Assembly: GCA_965261925.1 (NCBI GenBank)
Contig: OZ253486.1
Location: 2,108,001-2,172,000 of the forward strand
Length of the DNA stretch: 64,000 nucleotides
Direction: 5' to 3'
Source: Bin87 sp965261925
GTDB lineage: Bacteria > Chloroflexota > Dehalococcoidia > Lucifugimonadales > UBA3495
Below the pieces are notes generated by a model that made no database searches, had not been told where the DNA came from, and worked only from the letters and a program-made list of their open reading frames with translations. Of the stretch, positions 36,283-44,952 are shown piece after piece (position 1 is the first letter of the stretch; each line of letters starts with the position of its first letter). The translations under genes were made by a program, and so were the position numbers.

Positions 36283-37134
36283 TTAGTCTTGTATGCCGGT
36301 GACCACTGGGACCGGTTCTTGCGCGCGAGGCGGCAGCGCGTCCGGCAACGGCTTGGCGTCTCCGTCGTCGCCCCACAACCAATGCGAGTCGGACGTCGAG
36401 TTCTTGGCCCCGTTGATTGAAACCCGGTCGGGAATGATTTCGCCGGCCAGAATGCCACCCGAAATGATGATGCGCATCGCTTCGTCCACGGTGATATCGG
36501 TCGAGGTCACCTTGCTCGACGGCACCACCACCAGGTACCCGGACGACGGCACCGGCGTGGTGGGCACGTATATGGACAGATACTCCTCTACGCCGTCCAG
36601 TTTGCCCAGATTGGACGTAATCAGGCCGATCGACAATACGCCCAATCGAGGGAACTCAAACAGCACGACCCCGCGGTATTGCTGCTCCTGAGTATCTGAC
36701 AGGAAATCGATACCCACCCGCGTCGTGTTATACACCGCGCCTATTACCGGTATCCGGCCAATCACATCATGCACCTGGTTGATCAGGAATTTGACCACCG
36801 CCCAGCCTATGAGCAGGCCTACGACGTAAATGACCACCAGGACTGCGGCTATGCCGACCAGGTCGCTCCAATCGAACCCGCCCGTTTTGGGGATATTCAG
36901 CGCACGTACGGCGGGTTCCAGCAGTGAGGCCAGGATGTCGTAAAAGAAATTGAAGACAAAATAGGTCACGAGCACCGGCAGGAACACCAGCAGACCTGCC
37001 ACCATGCGTCCCTCCAGGTGGCGCAGGGCGGAGGCGAACGGCCGTCGGCGCCGGGGCGGGTTCCGCCGGCCTTGACCCGGGAAATTGGGGAATCCCAAGT
37101 CGTTCGGTGAGAGTGGCCCGGCAGATGGCCGCAT
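36283..37134 (-). CDS. DUF502 family membrane protein
   Basis: The 283-residue protein has a basic N-terminus, two transmembrane segments (about 44-70 and 90-118) and the DUF502 core: IPVIGAVYNTTR, FEFPRLGVLSIGLIT, VPTTPVPSSGYLVVVP and DITVDEAMRIIISGG. Function of the family is not established. Its ATG shares one base with the stop of the glycosyltransferase gene (TGATG), so the two are translationally coupled. Confidence 0.9.
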   Translation of the reverse strand: MRPSAGPLSPNDLGFPNFPGQGRRNPPRRRRPFASALRHLEGRMVAGLLVFLPVLVTYFVFNFFYDILASLLEPAVRALNIPKTGGFDWSDLVGIAAVLVVIYVVGLLIGWAVVKFLINQVHDVIGRIPVIGAVYNTTRVGIDFLSDTQEQQYRGVVLFEFPRLGVLSIGLITSNLGKLDGVEEYLSIYVPTTPVPSSGYLVVVPSSKVTSTDITVDEAMRIIISGGILAGEIIPDRVSINGAKNSTSDSHWLWGDDGDAKPLPDALPPRAQEPVPVVTGIQD

Positions 37135-38366
37135 CAGCGGGCCGTGTCCTGATCAAGTCCGGCCGATCCAAGGCGGTCATAAAGCGCCAGCAGGCGACCC
37201 GCTACCTGGTCCCAGCTCAGGTCTTCGGCCCGGGTTCGCGCGGCCCGGCCCATGCTGTCCCGCAGGTCCTCGTTGGCCATTATCATCTCCAACGACTGCG
37301 CGAACGCTTCGGGGCAGCGCCACGATTTCAGGTACCCGGTCCTGCCATGCTGGACTATTGTGGAAAGTCCGCCCACGCGGGAAGCCACCACCGGGGTTCC
37401 GCACGCCATGCTTTCCAGCGCGGCGAGACCGAAACTCTCGTAGAACGACGGCACGATGCATACGTCGGCGGCGGAGTAGTAAAGGGCCAATTGTTCCTGG
37501 GGCACCCGGCCCACGAATTCGACTGTGTCGCCCAGTCGAAGTTCATCGGAGAGCCGGTGCAACCTTTCCATCTCTCCGCTACCGTCGGCATCGGAACCCA
37601 CCACCAACACCTGCAATCCCTCTTCGGATTCCAGTGAGGCGGCGGTATGGAGCAGCAGGTCCACGCCCTTCAGCGCTTCGATCCGGCCGACGAACAGTAG
37701 CACCTTGTGTCCGTTCAGGCCCAGCTCGCGGCGCGCCGCCGTCCGCCCGATGGGCTGGAATCGTCCCAGGTCGACCCCGCAAGGTATTAACTCCACGCGC
37801 CTTCGATCAGCCGCGTACAGCCGAACCATCGCGTCTCGCTCGTGCGGGCTGAACGCCACCACGCAATCGGCTTCGCCGATGATGCGTTCTTCGGTCGCTT
37901 GCCGCACCGGTGGTTCCTGCTCGCCTGACCGTGACTGCATCTTGATCCGCGACAGCGTATGGAAGGTGACCACGTGCGGCGTCCCGCTCGCGGCGGCCAG
38001 TCGCGTTCCGGCCCATCCGCTCAGCCAATAGTGAGAATGGATCGCTATGTATTGAACATCGTTGCGTTTCTGGTACGCCCTCACGCCGGCCACGAAATCA
38101 TCCAGGTAGTTGGCCAGATCGGGCAGCGCGGCGTCAGGGGGCCCGGCTGGTACGTGCACGTAGTTGGCTCCGTCGACGCCGGCCTCGTCGCACTGATAAT
38201 CGTGCTCCCGGGTGAATACGTCGACCGTTACCCCCCTTCCCGTCAGTGCCCGCGCCAGTTCACGGACGTGCACGTTCATTCCTCCCGCCTTTCCCTGCCC
38301 CGGCGCGGCCAGCGGGCAAGTGTGGTAGGAGATCAGGGCGACACGCTGCGGACAGTCAGATATCAA
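37134..38366 (-). CDS. glycosyltransferase family 4, MshA-like
   Basis: The 410-residue GT-B enzyme begins RVALISYHTCPLAAPGQGKAGGMNVHV, the region that in MshA and sucrose-phosphate synthases binds the acceptor. The donor-binding domain has LLFVGRIEALKGVDLL, FVGRVPQEQL and the Glu-x7-Glu motif ESFGLAALE. It probably moves a sugar from a nucleotide donor to inositol phosphate or a similar acceptor. Followed by DUF502 (1-base overlap) and PIG-L. Confidence 0.9.
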   Translation of the reverse strand: MISDCPQRVALISYHTCPLAAPGQGKAGGMNVHVRELARALTGRGVTVDVFTREHDYQCDEAGVDGANYVHVPAGPPDAALPDLANYLDDFVAGVRAYQKRNDVQYIAIHSHYWLSGWAGTRLAAASGTPHVVTFHTLSRIKMQSRSGEQEPPVRQATEERIIGEADCVVAFSPHERDAMVRLYAADRRRVELIPCGVDLGRFQPIGRTAARRELGLNGHKVLLFVGRIEALKGVDLLLHTAASLESEEGLQVLVVGSDADGSGEMERLHRLSDELRLGDTVEFVGRVPQEQLALYYSAADVCIVPSFYESFGLAALESMACGTPVVASRVGGLSTIVQHGRTGYLKSWRCPEAFAQSLEMIMANEDLRDSMGRAARTRAEDLSWDQVAGRLLALYDRLGSAGLDQDTAR

Positions 38367-38483
38367 CGGGTAGCCCTCCGGTGACCGGGGAGAAACCCCG
38401 GCGCGGCAAACCTGGATGCTATGGTCGAAATCCTGGGCATCGCCCGTGTCAGCATTCTGACGCTACTCGTCGCCATCGCGTGG

Positions 38484-39479
38484 TTAACCCGAGCGCTCCA
38501 GCGTTATCCGGTAGAGATGATGGTCGTGACCGCCCAGCCTGTATTTGTAGGGTTCGTTTCCCCTCAGGAAATCGAAGTATCGATATCCCCCTTCCAACGC
38601 GTCACGCAGGCACAGGGCGTGGAGCAGCAACCCGACGCTGTAGTAGCGGTATTCCGTATCGTGACCGCTGTTGTATAGCATCCGCACGCCATCGTAATCG
38701 AGGCACAGTGAGGCGGCCACCGGTTTGTCGTCCATCTCCAAGAAGAAGAGCCGGAGAACTCCCTGGGCCGCCGTGGCCGCGATGAGCCGCCGGAAGAACG
38801 CTTCCCGGTCAGCGGTGAGAAATTCAGCCTTCGCCGGGTCGCTGTCTCGCATCAGTGCGAGGAACGTGTCCGTGCGGTCGGCGGCCTCGGCCGGATCCGA
38901 GACGCAGAACCACCGCCAGTTCTCGTGGGCCTCCAGGCGGCGCAGTTTCCGGCGCAGTTCGTGCCGGTCCTTTTTGCTCAACCCTGCCAGATAATCATCC
39001 CAGGTGGCCGGCAGATCAATTCGTGGCGCAACGTCTTCCTCCGCAATGTCCACCGAATATCCGCGTGCCCGCGCCAATTCGGGGAGCAACGCCAACGTTG
39101 GAGAATCTTCCCCAACCGAATAGAGGTCCAGTTGTCGGCCGCCGCCCGAGTCGATTGCGTCCAGCAGAGCCGGGAAAAATGCCGGCTCTGTCCCGCGGGC
39201 GATCACGAAATCGTTGTAATCAAACGTGTCGCTGTTGCCCACGAAGGAAAAATTGTCGCCACAGCGCGACAGTGATGCCAGGGCGGTTAGTTGGCCCGCA
39301 GCGTCGGTCAGGTAAAATCCTGCCAACGACCGGCCGTTTTGGAAGGCGCTCCACCACAGTTCCTGCCACTCGGGCGTGATGTACAGGTTGTTCACCACCG
39401 ACCGGCCCAGCAATTCTTGCCATTGCTGCCGAACTTCGTCGAATGAAGTGATGGGGGTTGCTGGAGAGGTTGATGTCAT
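38484..39479 (-). CDS. GNAT-fold acyltransferase (CelD/FemAB-like)
   Basis: The 331-residue protein has the double-GNAT layout of BioF2-like/FemAB-related transferases: an N-terminal TPEWQELWW and SFVGNSDTFDYNDFV, and a C-terminal GNAT half with RLFFLEMDDKPVAASLCLDYDG, Y-NSGHDTEYRYYSVG and FDFLRGNEPYKYRLG. These enzymes add amino-acyl or acyl groups to cell-surface or secreted molecules. No signal peptide. 14 bases after folE. Confidence 0.87.
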   Translation of the reverse strand: MTSTSPATPITSFDEVRQQWQELLGRSVVNNLYITPEWQELWWSAFQNGRSLAGFYLTDAAGQLTALASLSRCGDNFSFVGNSDTFDYNDFVIARGTEPAFFPALLDAIDSGGGRQLDLYSVGEDSPTLALLPELARARGYSVDIAEEDVAPRIDLPATWDDYLAGLSKKDRHELRRKLRRLEAHENWRWFCVSDPAEAADRTDTFLALMRDSDPAKAEFLTADREAFFRRLIAATAAQGVLRLFFLEMDDKPVAASLCLDYDGVRMLYNSGHDTEYRYYSVGLLLHALCLRDALEGGYRYFDFLRGNEPYKYRLGGHDHHLYRITLERSG

Positions 39480-39493
39480 GCTGGCAGCGTTGG

Positions 39494-40096
39494 TTATCCT
39501 CGGTTGTTCAGGAGGCCCAGCAGGTCGCTCGGCGTATACGCCGGCGTGGCGCCGTTTTCCCCGCCGCCGGGCCCTTGTCGTATCGCGGTCGTGATGACCC
39601 TATGTCCCGGTTTTTGGACACCGCGCATGGACATGCACAGGTGCTCCGCCTCCACGCGGCAGGCCACCGCCAGCGGTTTTACCCGAAACATTACGGCGTC
39701 GGCCAATTGGCCGGTCAGGCGCTCCTGCACCTGCAGTCGCCGGGCGGTTGTTTCCAATGCCCGGGCAATCTTGCTTATCCCTGCGATGTGCCGGTCCGGT
39801 ACGTACACCAGGCTTGCTCGCCCGAAAAAAGGCAGGAGGTGGTGCTCGCACATCGAATAGAAGGGTAGATCGGCGACCAGTACCGGGTCGTGGGTCACGT
39901 CATCCGAAAAGATCGCGTCGATCTCGGCCGCCGGGTCCGTCCCCACTCCCGAAAAAAGTTCCCCGTACATCTCTGCGACGCGTTCCGGCGTTCGCCACAG
40001 CCCCTCACGCCCGCTGTCCTCGTCAATGTACTTGAGGATGGCGCCCACCGCGACCTCGACGGCCGCCAAGTTTATTTTGGGTCCGGCGCTGGTCAT
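39494..40096 (-). CDS. folE: GTP cyclohydrolase I
   Basis: The 200-residue enzyme has GREGLWRTPERVAEMY, the zinc site SMCEHHLLPFFG, and CMSMRGVQKPGH. It makes dihydroneopterin triphosphate for folate or pterin cofactors; the sulfite oxidase pathway's molybdopterin is made separately. Its ATG overlaps the thrC stop by 4 bases. The last 25 residues are a loose tail. Confidence 0.96.
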   Translation of the reverse strand: MTSAGPKINLAAVEVAVGAILKYIDEDSGREGLWRTPERVAEMYGELFSGVGTDPAAEIDAIFSDDVTHDPVLVADLPFYSMCEHHLLPFFGRASLVYVPDRHIAGISKIARALETTARRLQVQERLTGQLADAVMFRVKPLAVACRVEAEHLCMSMRGVQKPGHRVITTAIRQGPGGGENGATPAYTPSDLLGLLNNRG

Positions 40097-41160
40097 CTGG
40101 CGGGCAGCGTTTCCATTATGGCGTTCTCGATGGCCTCCAGATTGGGCTTGACTTCAACCGTGTCGGCTTGGGCGCTGCTGACAGCCATGTCCGGGTCTTT
40201 CAGCCCGCTGCCCGTTATGATGCAGACCACCCGTTTCCCGGTCAGGTCCAGTCCGTTGTGTTTCAATTTGATCAGGCCGGCGACCGAGGCGGCCGACGCC
40301 GGTTCCCCGAATATGCCCTCTCGCGAGGCCAGCAACCGGTATGCCTCGAGGATCTCGTCGTCGCTTACCGCGTCGATGACGCCTCCCGACTGATCACGCG
40401 CCCGCTCCGCAAATTTCCAGCTCGCCGGGTTCCCGATGCGTATGGCCGACGCAATCGTCTGCGGATACGGGACTGGCTCGCCGCGTACGATCGGCGCAGC
40501 CCCCTCCGCCTGGAAACCCATCATCTTGGGCAGAATTTCGTTCCGGCCAAGCTGGTGATACTCGACGAAGCCGCGCCAGTACGCCGTGATATTACCCGCG
40601 TTTCCCACCGGAATGAACAGGTAATCCGGCGCGTCTTCCAGCACGTCGGATATCTCGAATGCCGCGGTCTTTTGCCCTTCGATGCGGTGCTGATTGACTG
40701 AGTTGACCAGGGTGATCGGATTGGTCTTGGTGAACTCCCTCACCAGGGCCAGGGCCGCGTCGAAATTGCCGTCTACCAGGAGTATTCGGGCTCCGTACGC
40801 CATGGCCTGCGCCAACTTGCCCAGCGCCACTTCGCCCTTGGGAATCAGCACCCAGGCGGCCAGGTTGCAATACGCGGCGTAGGCTGCGGCCGACGCGCTC
40901 GTATTGCCGGTGGAGGCGCACATGACGCCAACGCTGCGTTCTTCCAACGCTTTGGCCATCGCCACCACCATGCCCCGGTCTTTGAACGATCCGGTCGGAT
41001 TGCAGCCCTCCAGTTTGAAGAAGAGGTCGGAGCAACCCAACTCGGGCCCCAGTTGACGGGACCGCACTAGCGGCGTATCGCCCTCGCCCATCGAAAAAAT
41101 GGGTGTCTCTTCATTCACCGGAAGCAGGTCCCGGTACTGTTGTAAAACGCCTACGCCCAT
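40093..41160 (-). CDS. thrC: threonine synthase
   Basis: The 355-residue PLP enzyme has GEGDTPLVRSRQLG, the cofactor Lys in PTGSFKDRGMVVA, ASTGNTSASAAAYAA and IPVGNAGNITAYWRGF. It converts O-phosphohomoserine to threonine. Short class, as in many bacteria. It follows hom by 82 bases and overlaps folE by 4. Homoserine kinase is not in the run. Confidence 0.95.
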   Translation of the reverse strand: MGVGVLQQYRDLLPVNEETPIFSMGEGDTPLVRSRQLGPELGCSDLFFKLEGCNPTGSFKDRGMVVAMAKALEERSVGVMCASTGNTSASAAAYAAYCNLAAWVLIPKGEVALGKLAQAMAYGARILLVDGNFDAALALVREFTKTNPITLVNSVNQHRIEGQKTAAFEISDVLEDAPDYLFIPVGNAGNITAYWRGFVEYHQLGRNEILPKMMGFQAEGAAPIVRGEPVPYPQTIASAIRIGNPASWKFAERARDQSGGVIDAVSDDEILEAYRLLASREGIFGEPASAASVAGLIKLKHNGLDLTGKRVVCIITGSGLKDPDMAVSSAQADTVEVKPNLEAIENAIMETLPAR

Positions 41161-41242
41161 TCTCTACCAAGTCTGGCGGGATCGTGCCTCGGTCTTGCCT
41201 GGTAACTTCAATCGTTGCGTCGGGTTGTCGTTTGAGATCGCT

Positions 41243-42562
41243 CTACTGTTCGATACGGATCAGATTGTCCACGCTTACCACCACTCCCAGTTTCGCAACC
41301 GCCGCCAGAGCCGTCTGCACGTCCGCTTCCCGGGAGGGATACGTGGTGATAACTAATTGCGCGGTGCCGCTGCCTGGGTCGGTATCCTTTTGGATCACGG
41401 TGGCGATGGAAATGTTGCCGTCGCCCAGCAGCCGCGCTATCTGGGCCAGCACGCCGGCTTGGTCGGCGCACGTCAGTCGCAGGTAGTAGGCGCTGGAAAG
41501 TTCGTCGATGGGTCGGATGGAGTTCCCGACTTGGTGGCCGCGCCCGTTCGGAACCGGTAACAGCGGTGGCGGGCCGGCGCTGTCGATGAACCTCACCACG
41601 TTCAGAATGTCACCCATCACCGCGCTGGTCGTGGCGTCGCGTCCGGCTCCCTGTCCGTGCAGGATGATTTGGCCGCACAGGTCACCGGTCACTTCCACGG
41701 CATTATACACGCCGTCCACTTTGGCCAGCAGGTGGTCCTCGGGAACCAGGGCCGGATGAACCCTGGCCTGGACTGTCCCGTCCGGCTGGGCGGCCGCGAT
41801 CGCCAGGGATTTTATGGCGTAGCCCAACTCGGCGGCATAACGGAAGTCTTCGGGACCCAGGCGACTGATGCCTTCCGTGTGGATGGCCTCGTGGGGTATT
41901 GATTGGTGAAACGCCAGGCTGCCCAGCACCGAGAGTTTGTACGCAGCGTCAATTCCTTCCACGTCGTTGGTGGGATCCGCTTCGGCGTATCCCTGGCTCT
42001 GGGCTTCTGACAGGGCCTCGGCGAACGGGGTCTGGCTTCGCGCCATCCGGGTCAGGATATAGTTAGTGGTTCCATTGATGATTGACCGGATCGAACGGAT
42101 GTCGTTGGCCAGCAACTGTGACATCAAGCAGCCGACGATGGGGATGCCACCGCCGGCCGATGCCTCGAACAGCAGGTTTACGCTTTGGGACTGTGCCAAG
42201 GCCAGCAATGACGCGCCGCGTCGGGCCATCACCTCTTTGTTGGCGGTCACCACATGTTTGCCGCCGGCCAAGGCGCGTTCCAGGTATTCGCCGGCCGGAG
42301 AGTCTCCCCCCATCACCTCCACGACCACGTGGATTTCCGGGTCGGCCAGTATATCCTCGGGATTAGTAGTCAGCACTCCCGCCGGAGGAGCCGGCTCACG
42401 GGTTTTGCCGGCATCGCGCACCAGCGCTCTCCGCAAACAGACCGTGCGCCCGGTTTTCCGCTGGATCTCTTCCGCGTTGTTCGATAGTGCCGCAGCGACG
42501 CCGCCCCCGACAGTACCCAGACCCATCAGGCCGATATTGATTGGTTCCATCGTACCGGGCAT
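41243..42562 (-). CDS. hom: homoserine dehydrogenase with ACT domain
   Basis: The 439-residue protein has the NAD-binding GLMGLGTVGGGVAAAL, VVEVMGG, VTANKEVMA, the signature INGTTNYILTRM, and AYKLSVLGSLAF. A C-terminal ACT domain (SSAYYLRLTCADQAGVLAQI onward) suggests feedback control by threonine. It reduces aspartate semialdehyde to homoserine. The second ATG (MEPINIG, 42550) is an alternative start. Confidence 0.96.
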   Translation of the reverse strand: MPGTMEPINIGLMGLGTVGGGVAAALSNNAEEIQRKTGRTVCLRRALVRDAGKTREPAPPAGVLTTNPEDILADPEIHVVVEVMGGDSPAGEYLERALAGGKHVVTANKEVMARRGASLLALAQSQSVNLLFEASAGGGIPIVGCLMSQLLANDIRSIRSIINGTTNYILTRMARSQTPFAEALSEAQSQGYAEADPTNDVEGIDAAYKLSVLGSLAFHQSIPHEAIHTEGISRLGPEDFRYAAELGYAIKSLAIAAAQPDGTVQARVHPALVPEDHLLAKVDGVYNAVEVTGDLCGQIILHGQGAGRDATTSAVMGDILNVVRFIDSAGPPPLLPVPNGRGHQVGNSIRPIDELSSAYYLRLTCADQAGVLAQIARLLGDGNISIATVIQKDTDPGSGTAQLVITTYPSREADVQTALAAVAKLGVVVSVDNLIRIEQ

Positions 42563-42658
42563 ATCGAAATACTGTTTTCTGGCTGGCTCTGAGAGGCGTT
42601 GGAACTTGTCGTGACCCGGGGGCCCGGTTTCCCGGGCGTATCGAGGTCCCTGGGAAGC

Positions 42659-43852
42659 CTACTGCTGCGGTTGGGGAGTGACCCGCGGTCGTGTCAAACG
42701 AACCTGGTCAGTCACCCAAGCGTACCGGTTGCTATCAAAGTTGATCTTTACCCACCCGTCTTCGGACCCGCGTTGCAACTGGTCGTCCTTCCATTTCTCG
42801 ACCAGCGCGCTGGCCATTTGGAACAGCATTCGGGAATCGACCTCCTGCGTTTCCGGCCCACCGATGGCCTGGATGATGAAGATCGACTCGTCCACGTAGA
42901 TGGGAGGGGATATTTCGCCAAGTTCCAGCGTGGCAGGTTTGCGTGTTTCGCTCCCGTCTTCGGCTATGTCGGTCTCGCCGAACAGGTAGCGGTCAAACTC
43001 CGGGAACGCTCCTTCAGGCACCCAACCGATGTATCCATCCGAGCCGGAAATCTCTCGGGCAACGGACGCGAAATCCTGACCCAGCACCAACCGCTCGCGT
43101 ACCCCTTCGGGAGATGCGGTGGAGTTCAGGCTGAGCGTAACGGCTTGGATCTCTACCTGCGGCGCCTCCTCCGGTAAGTTCGCCAGCATGATGCCGAACA
43201 ACGAGCTCTGGTGTAGCCGCTCTTCCATGATCCGGTGGTAGGTGTCGTTTGTCAGGTTGACCTGGGTCAGGAAATTCGTGTAGGTGTTGTCGAACTCGGC
43301 GTCCAATTGGGCGTCGCTTACGTCCTGCCCCGGCTCCGGTTCCGGCCGGAATTGGCCCTTGATCGCATCGTCAATCTGTTCGTCGGTGATCTCTATGCCA
43401 AGACCGGGCGCCGCCTGGCGCAATATCTCGGCGTGCAGCAAGTCCGTCAGCAATTGGAACGGTATCCGGCTGAAATCCACCTGTCCACCCTGGTAGCGGT
43501 TGATCCCCTGCAGCACGCGGATCCGCTCGACCAGGTCACCCATGCTGAATTGTTCGTTCCTGACCTCTCCGGCCATTACCCGCGGCGGGAGGATAAACTG
43601 CTGAAACACGCCGGCCAGCACCACGCCGACGATCACCAGTATCAGCACGGCTCCGACAACAATTGCAATCCGTTGCCGGCGTGAATCCAGCCGGCGCCGG
43701 TTGCGCGCTGCCTGCGCGATGTCGGCGTCGCTCGTGCCCAGCCGACGACTGCGGCTGGCCGCGTTTCTGCTGGGACGCCGCCTGGAAGGCTGTTCCGACG
43801 GTTCGTCGGCCTCGGCGGCGCTGCGTTTCCAGGGCAGCGTTAAGTTCAGCAT
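42659..43852 (-). CDS. membrane-anchored SurA/parvulin-like protein
   Basis: The 397-residue protein has a basic cytoplasmic N-terminus (1-60), one membrane anchor (about 62-84) and an extracytoplasmic part. That part has a SurA-type N-domain (LLHAEILRQAAPGLGIEITD) and a parvulin-like domain with LVLGQDFASVAREISGSDGYIGWVPEGAF. It probably helps fold or isomerise secreted proteins. The canonical parvulin His/Asp set is not clear, so catalysis is uncertain. Follows rpsR by 15 bases. Confidence 0.82.
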   Translation of the reverse strand: MLNLTLPWKRSAAEADEPSEQPSRRRPSRNAASRSRRLGTSDADIAQAARNRRRLDSRRQRIAIVVGAVLILVIVGVVLAGVFQQFILPPRVMAGEVRNEQFSMGDLVERIRVLQGINRYQGGQVDFSRIPFQLLTDLLHAEILRQAAPGLGIEITDEQIDDAIKGQFRPEPEPGQDVSDAQLDAEFDNTYTNFLTQVNLTNDTYHRIMEERLHQSSLFGIMLANLPEEAPQVEIQAVTLSLNSTASPEGVRERLVLGQDFASVAREISGSDGYIGWVPEGAFPEFDRYLFGETDIAEDGSETRKPATLELGEISPPIYVDESIFIIQAIGGPETQEVDSRMLFQMASALVEKWKDDQLQRGSEDGWVKINFDSNRYAWVTDQVRLTRPRVTPQPQQ

Positions 43853-43867
43853 CTGGGATGGGGCCGA

Positions 43868-44350
43868 TCAGCGACCCGAACGCATGCCGACGTTGATGCT
43901 GTGTTCGGGAGCGTACGGCAGCAGGGCGAGGTAGCGGGCCCGTTTGATTGCCTGCGCCAGGAGCCGCTGGTTTTTCGCCGAAGTTCCGGTCTTTCGGGTG
44001 GGCTCGATTTTGCCCTGCTCCGAGATGTACCGCCTCAGACGGTCGACGTCCTTGTAGTCAGGCGTAACCCCCTCAACCGTGAAGGCGCACACTCTCCGGC
44101 GCGGTCCATAGCGCCGCCCGCCGCGACCACCGCCGCCGCGCGGCCCGCCTCGTCCCGGCGGTCGTCCGCCCGGTCCACCAGGTCGCCCACCCGATCCACC
44201 GGGAGGCCCACCACCCGGTCGCCCACCCGGTCCACCGGGAGGCCCACCACCCGGTCGCCCACCCAGTCCACCGGGAAGAGGCCCACCTGCTGGCGATGCC
44301 GGCGGCGTACTGAAAGACGGAGATGAGGGTGCGGATCCTGGCGTGGTCAT
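43868..44350 (-). CDS. rpsR: ribosomal protein S18 with long Gly/Pro/Arg N-terminal tail
   Basis: The S18 core is residues 85-155 (RRVCAFTVEGVTPDYKDVDRLRRYISEQGKI ... KRARYLALLPY is its pattern, shown in parts). Residues 1-84 are a low-complexity Gly/Pro/Arg tail with no acidic residue, partly made of 36-bp tandem DNA units (44184-44255 and onward). Typical S18 is 70-90 residues. AGGAG lies 9 bases before the ATG. Third gene of rpsF-ssb-rpsR. S18 binds S6 on the 30S platform. Confidence 0.93.
   Translation of the reverse strand: MTTPGSAPSSPSFSTPPASPAGGPLPGGLGGRPGGGPPGGPGGRPGGGPPGGSGGRPGGPGGRPPGRGGPRGGGGRGGRRYGPRRRVCAFTVEGVTPDYKDVDRLRRYISEQGKIEPTRKTGTSAKNQRLLAQAIKRARYLALLPYAPEHSINVGMRSGR
44184..44283. 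repeat. 36-bp tandem repeat inside rpsR
   Basis: Two near-identical 36-bp units (44184-44219, 44220-44255) and a partial third encode a 12-residue GGRPGGGPPGG-type period of the S18 tail. Confidence 0.8.
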
Positions 44351-44397
44351 TATTCGGGCTCCTCGGGGTTTCTGGGGTTCGGGTGTCGCAGTTTTAA

Positions 44398-44943
44398 TTA
44401 GAAGGGAAGGTCGTCAACGTCCATCGGCCCGCCGGCGTTGCCGGCTCCGTCGCCGGCCCCGCGCCGGTCGTCGTATCCGCCGCGTTGGTCGCCGTACCCG
44501 CCGCTGTCGGGTCGATCGCCGTAGCTGGGTTCCGGTTGACCGCCGTACCCGCCGCTGTCGGCCCGGCCGCCGGAGTTGCGGTCCTGTTGCCCGCCGTAAC
44601 CGCCGTCATCCATCTGGTCGTCGCGACGACCTAGCATTTGCATGTCGGTTACCGTCACGTCGAGCGAAAATCCGGGCGTTCCATCACGACGGTCGTACTG
44701 GCGGGAACGGAGGCGGCCTTCAACATAGACCTGTTGTCCCCTGCTGAGGTACTGGTTGCAGGTATCTGCAAGCCGCCCGAAAGCAGTGCAATTGAACCAT
44801 TCGGTTTCTTCGCGCCGCTCTCCGGCGGCGGTCGTGTACCGGTGATTGCTGGCAATGCTGAAAGACGTCATCGGATTCCCGGAGGCGGAGTACCGCATCT
44901 CCGGATCCCGACCAAGGTTGCCGATGATGATGATCTTGTTCAC
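44398..44943 (-). CDS. ssb: single-stranded DNA-binding protein
   Basis: The 181-residue SSB starts with GTG (NKIIIIGNLGRDPEMRYSASG) and has the OB fold to about residue 105 (EWFNCTAFGRLAD, QQVYVEGRLRSRQY). A Gly/Tyr/Asp/Arg-rich linker with GGYGG repeats follows, then the acidic interaction tip DVDDLPF. It coats single-stranded DNA and recruits partners through the tip. It begins 9 bases after the rpsF stop. Confidence 0.95.
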   Translation of the reverse strand: MNKIIIIGNLGRDPEMRYSASGNPMTSFSIASNHRYTTAAGERREETEWFNCTAFGRLADTCNQYLSRGQQVYVEGRLRSRQYDRRDGTPGFSLDVTVTDMQMLGRRDDQMDDGGYGGQQDRNSGGRADSGGYGGQPEPSYGDRPDSGGYGDQRGGYDDRRGAGDGAGNAGGPMDVDDLPF

Positions 44944-44952
44944 TGGAACCTA

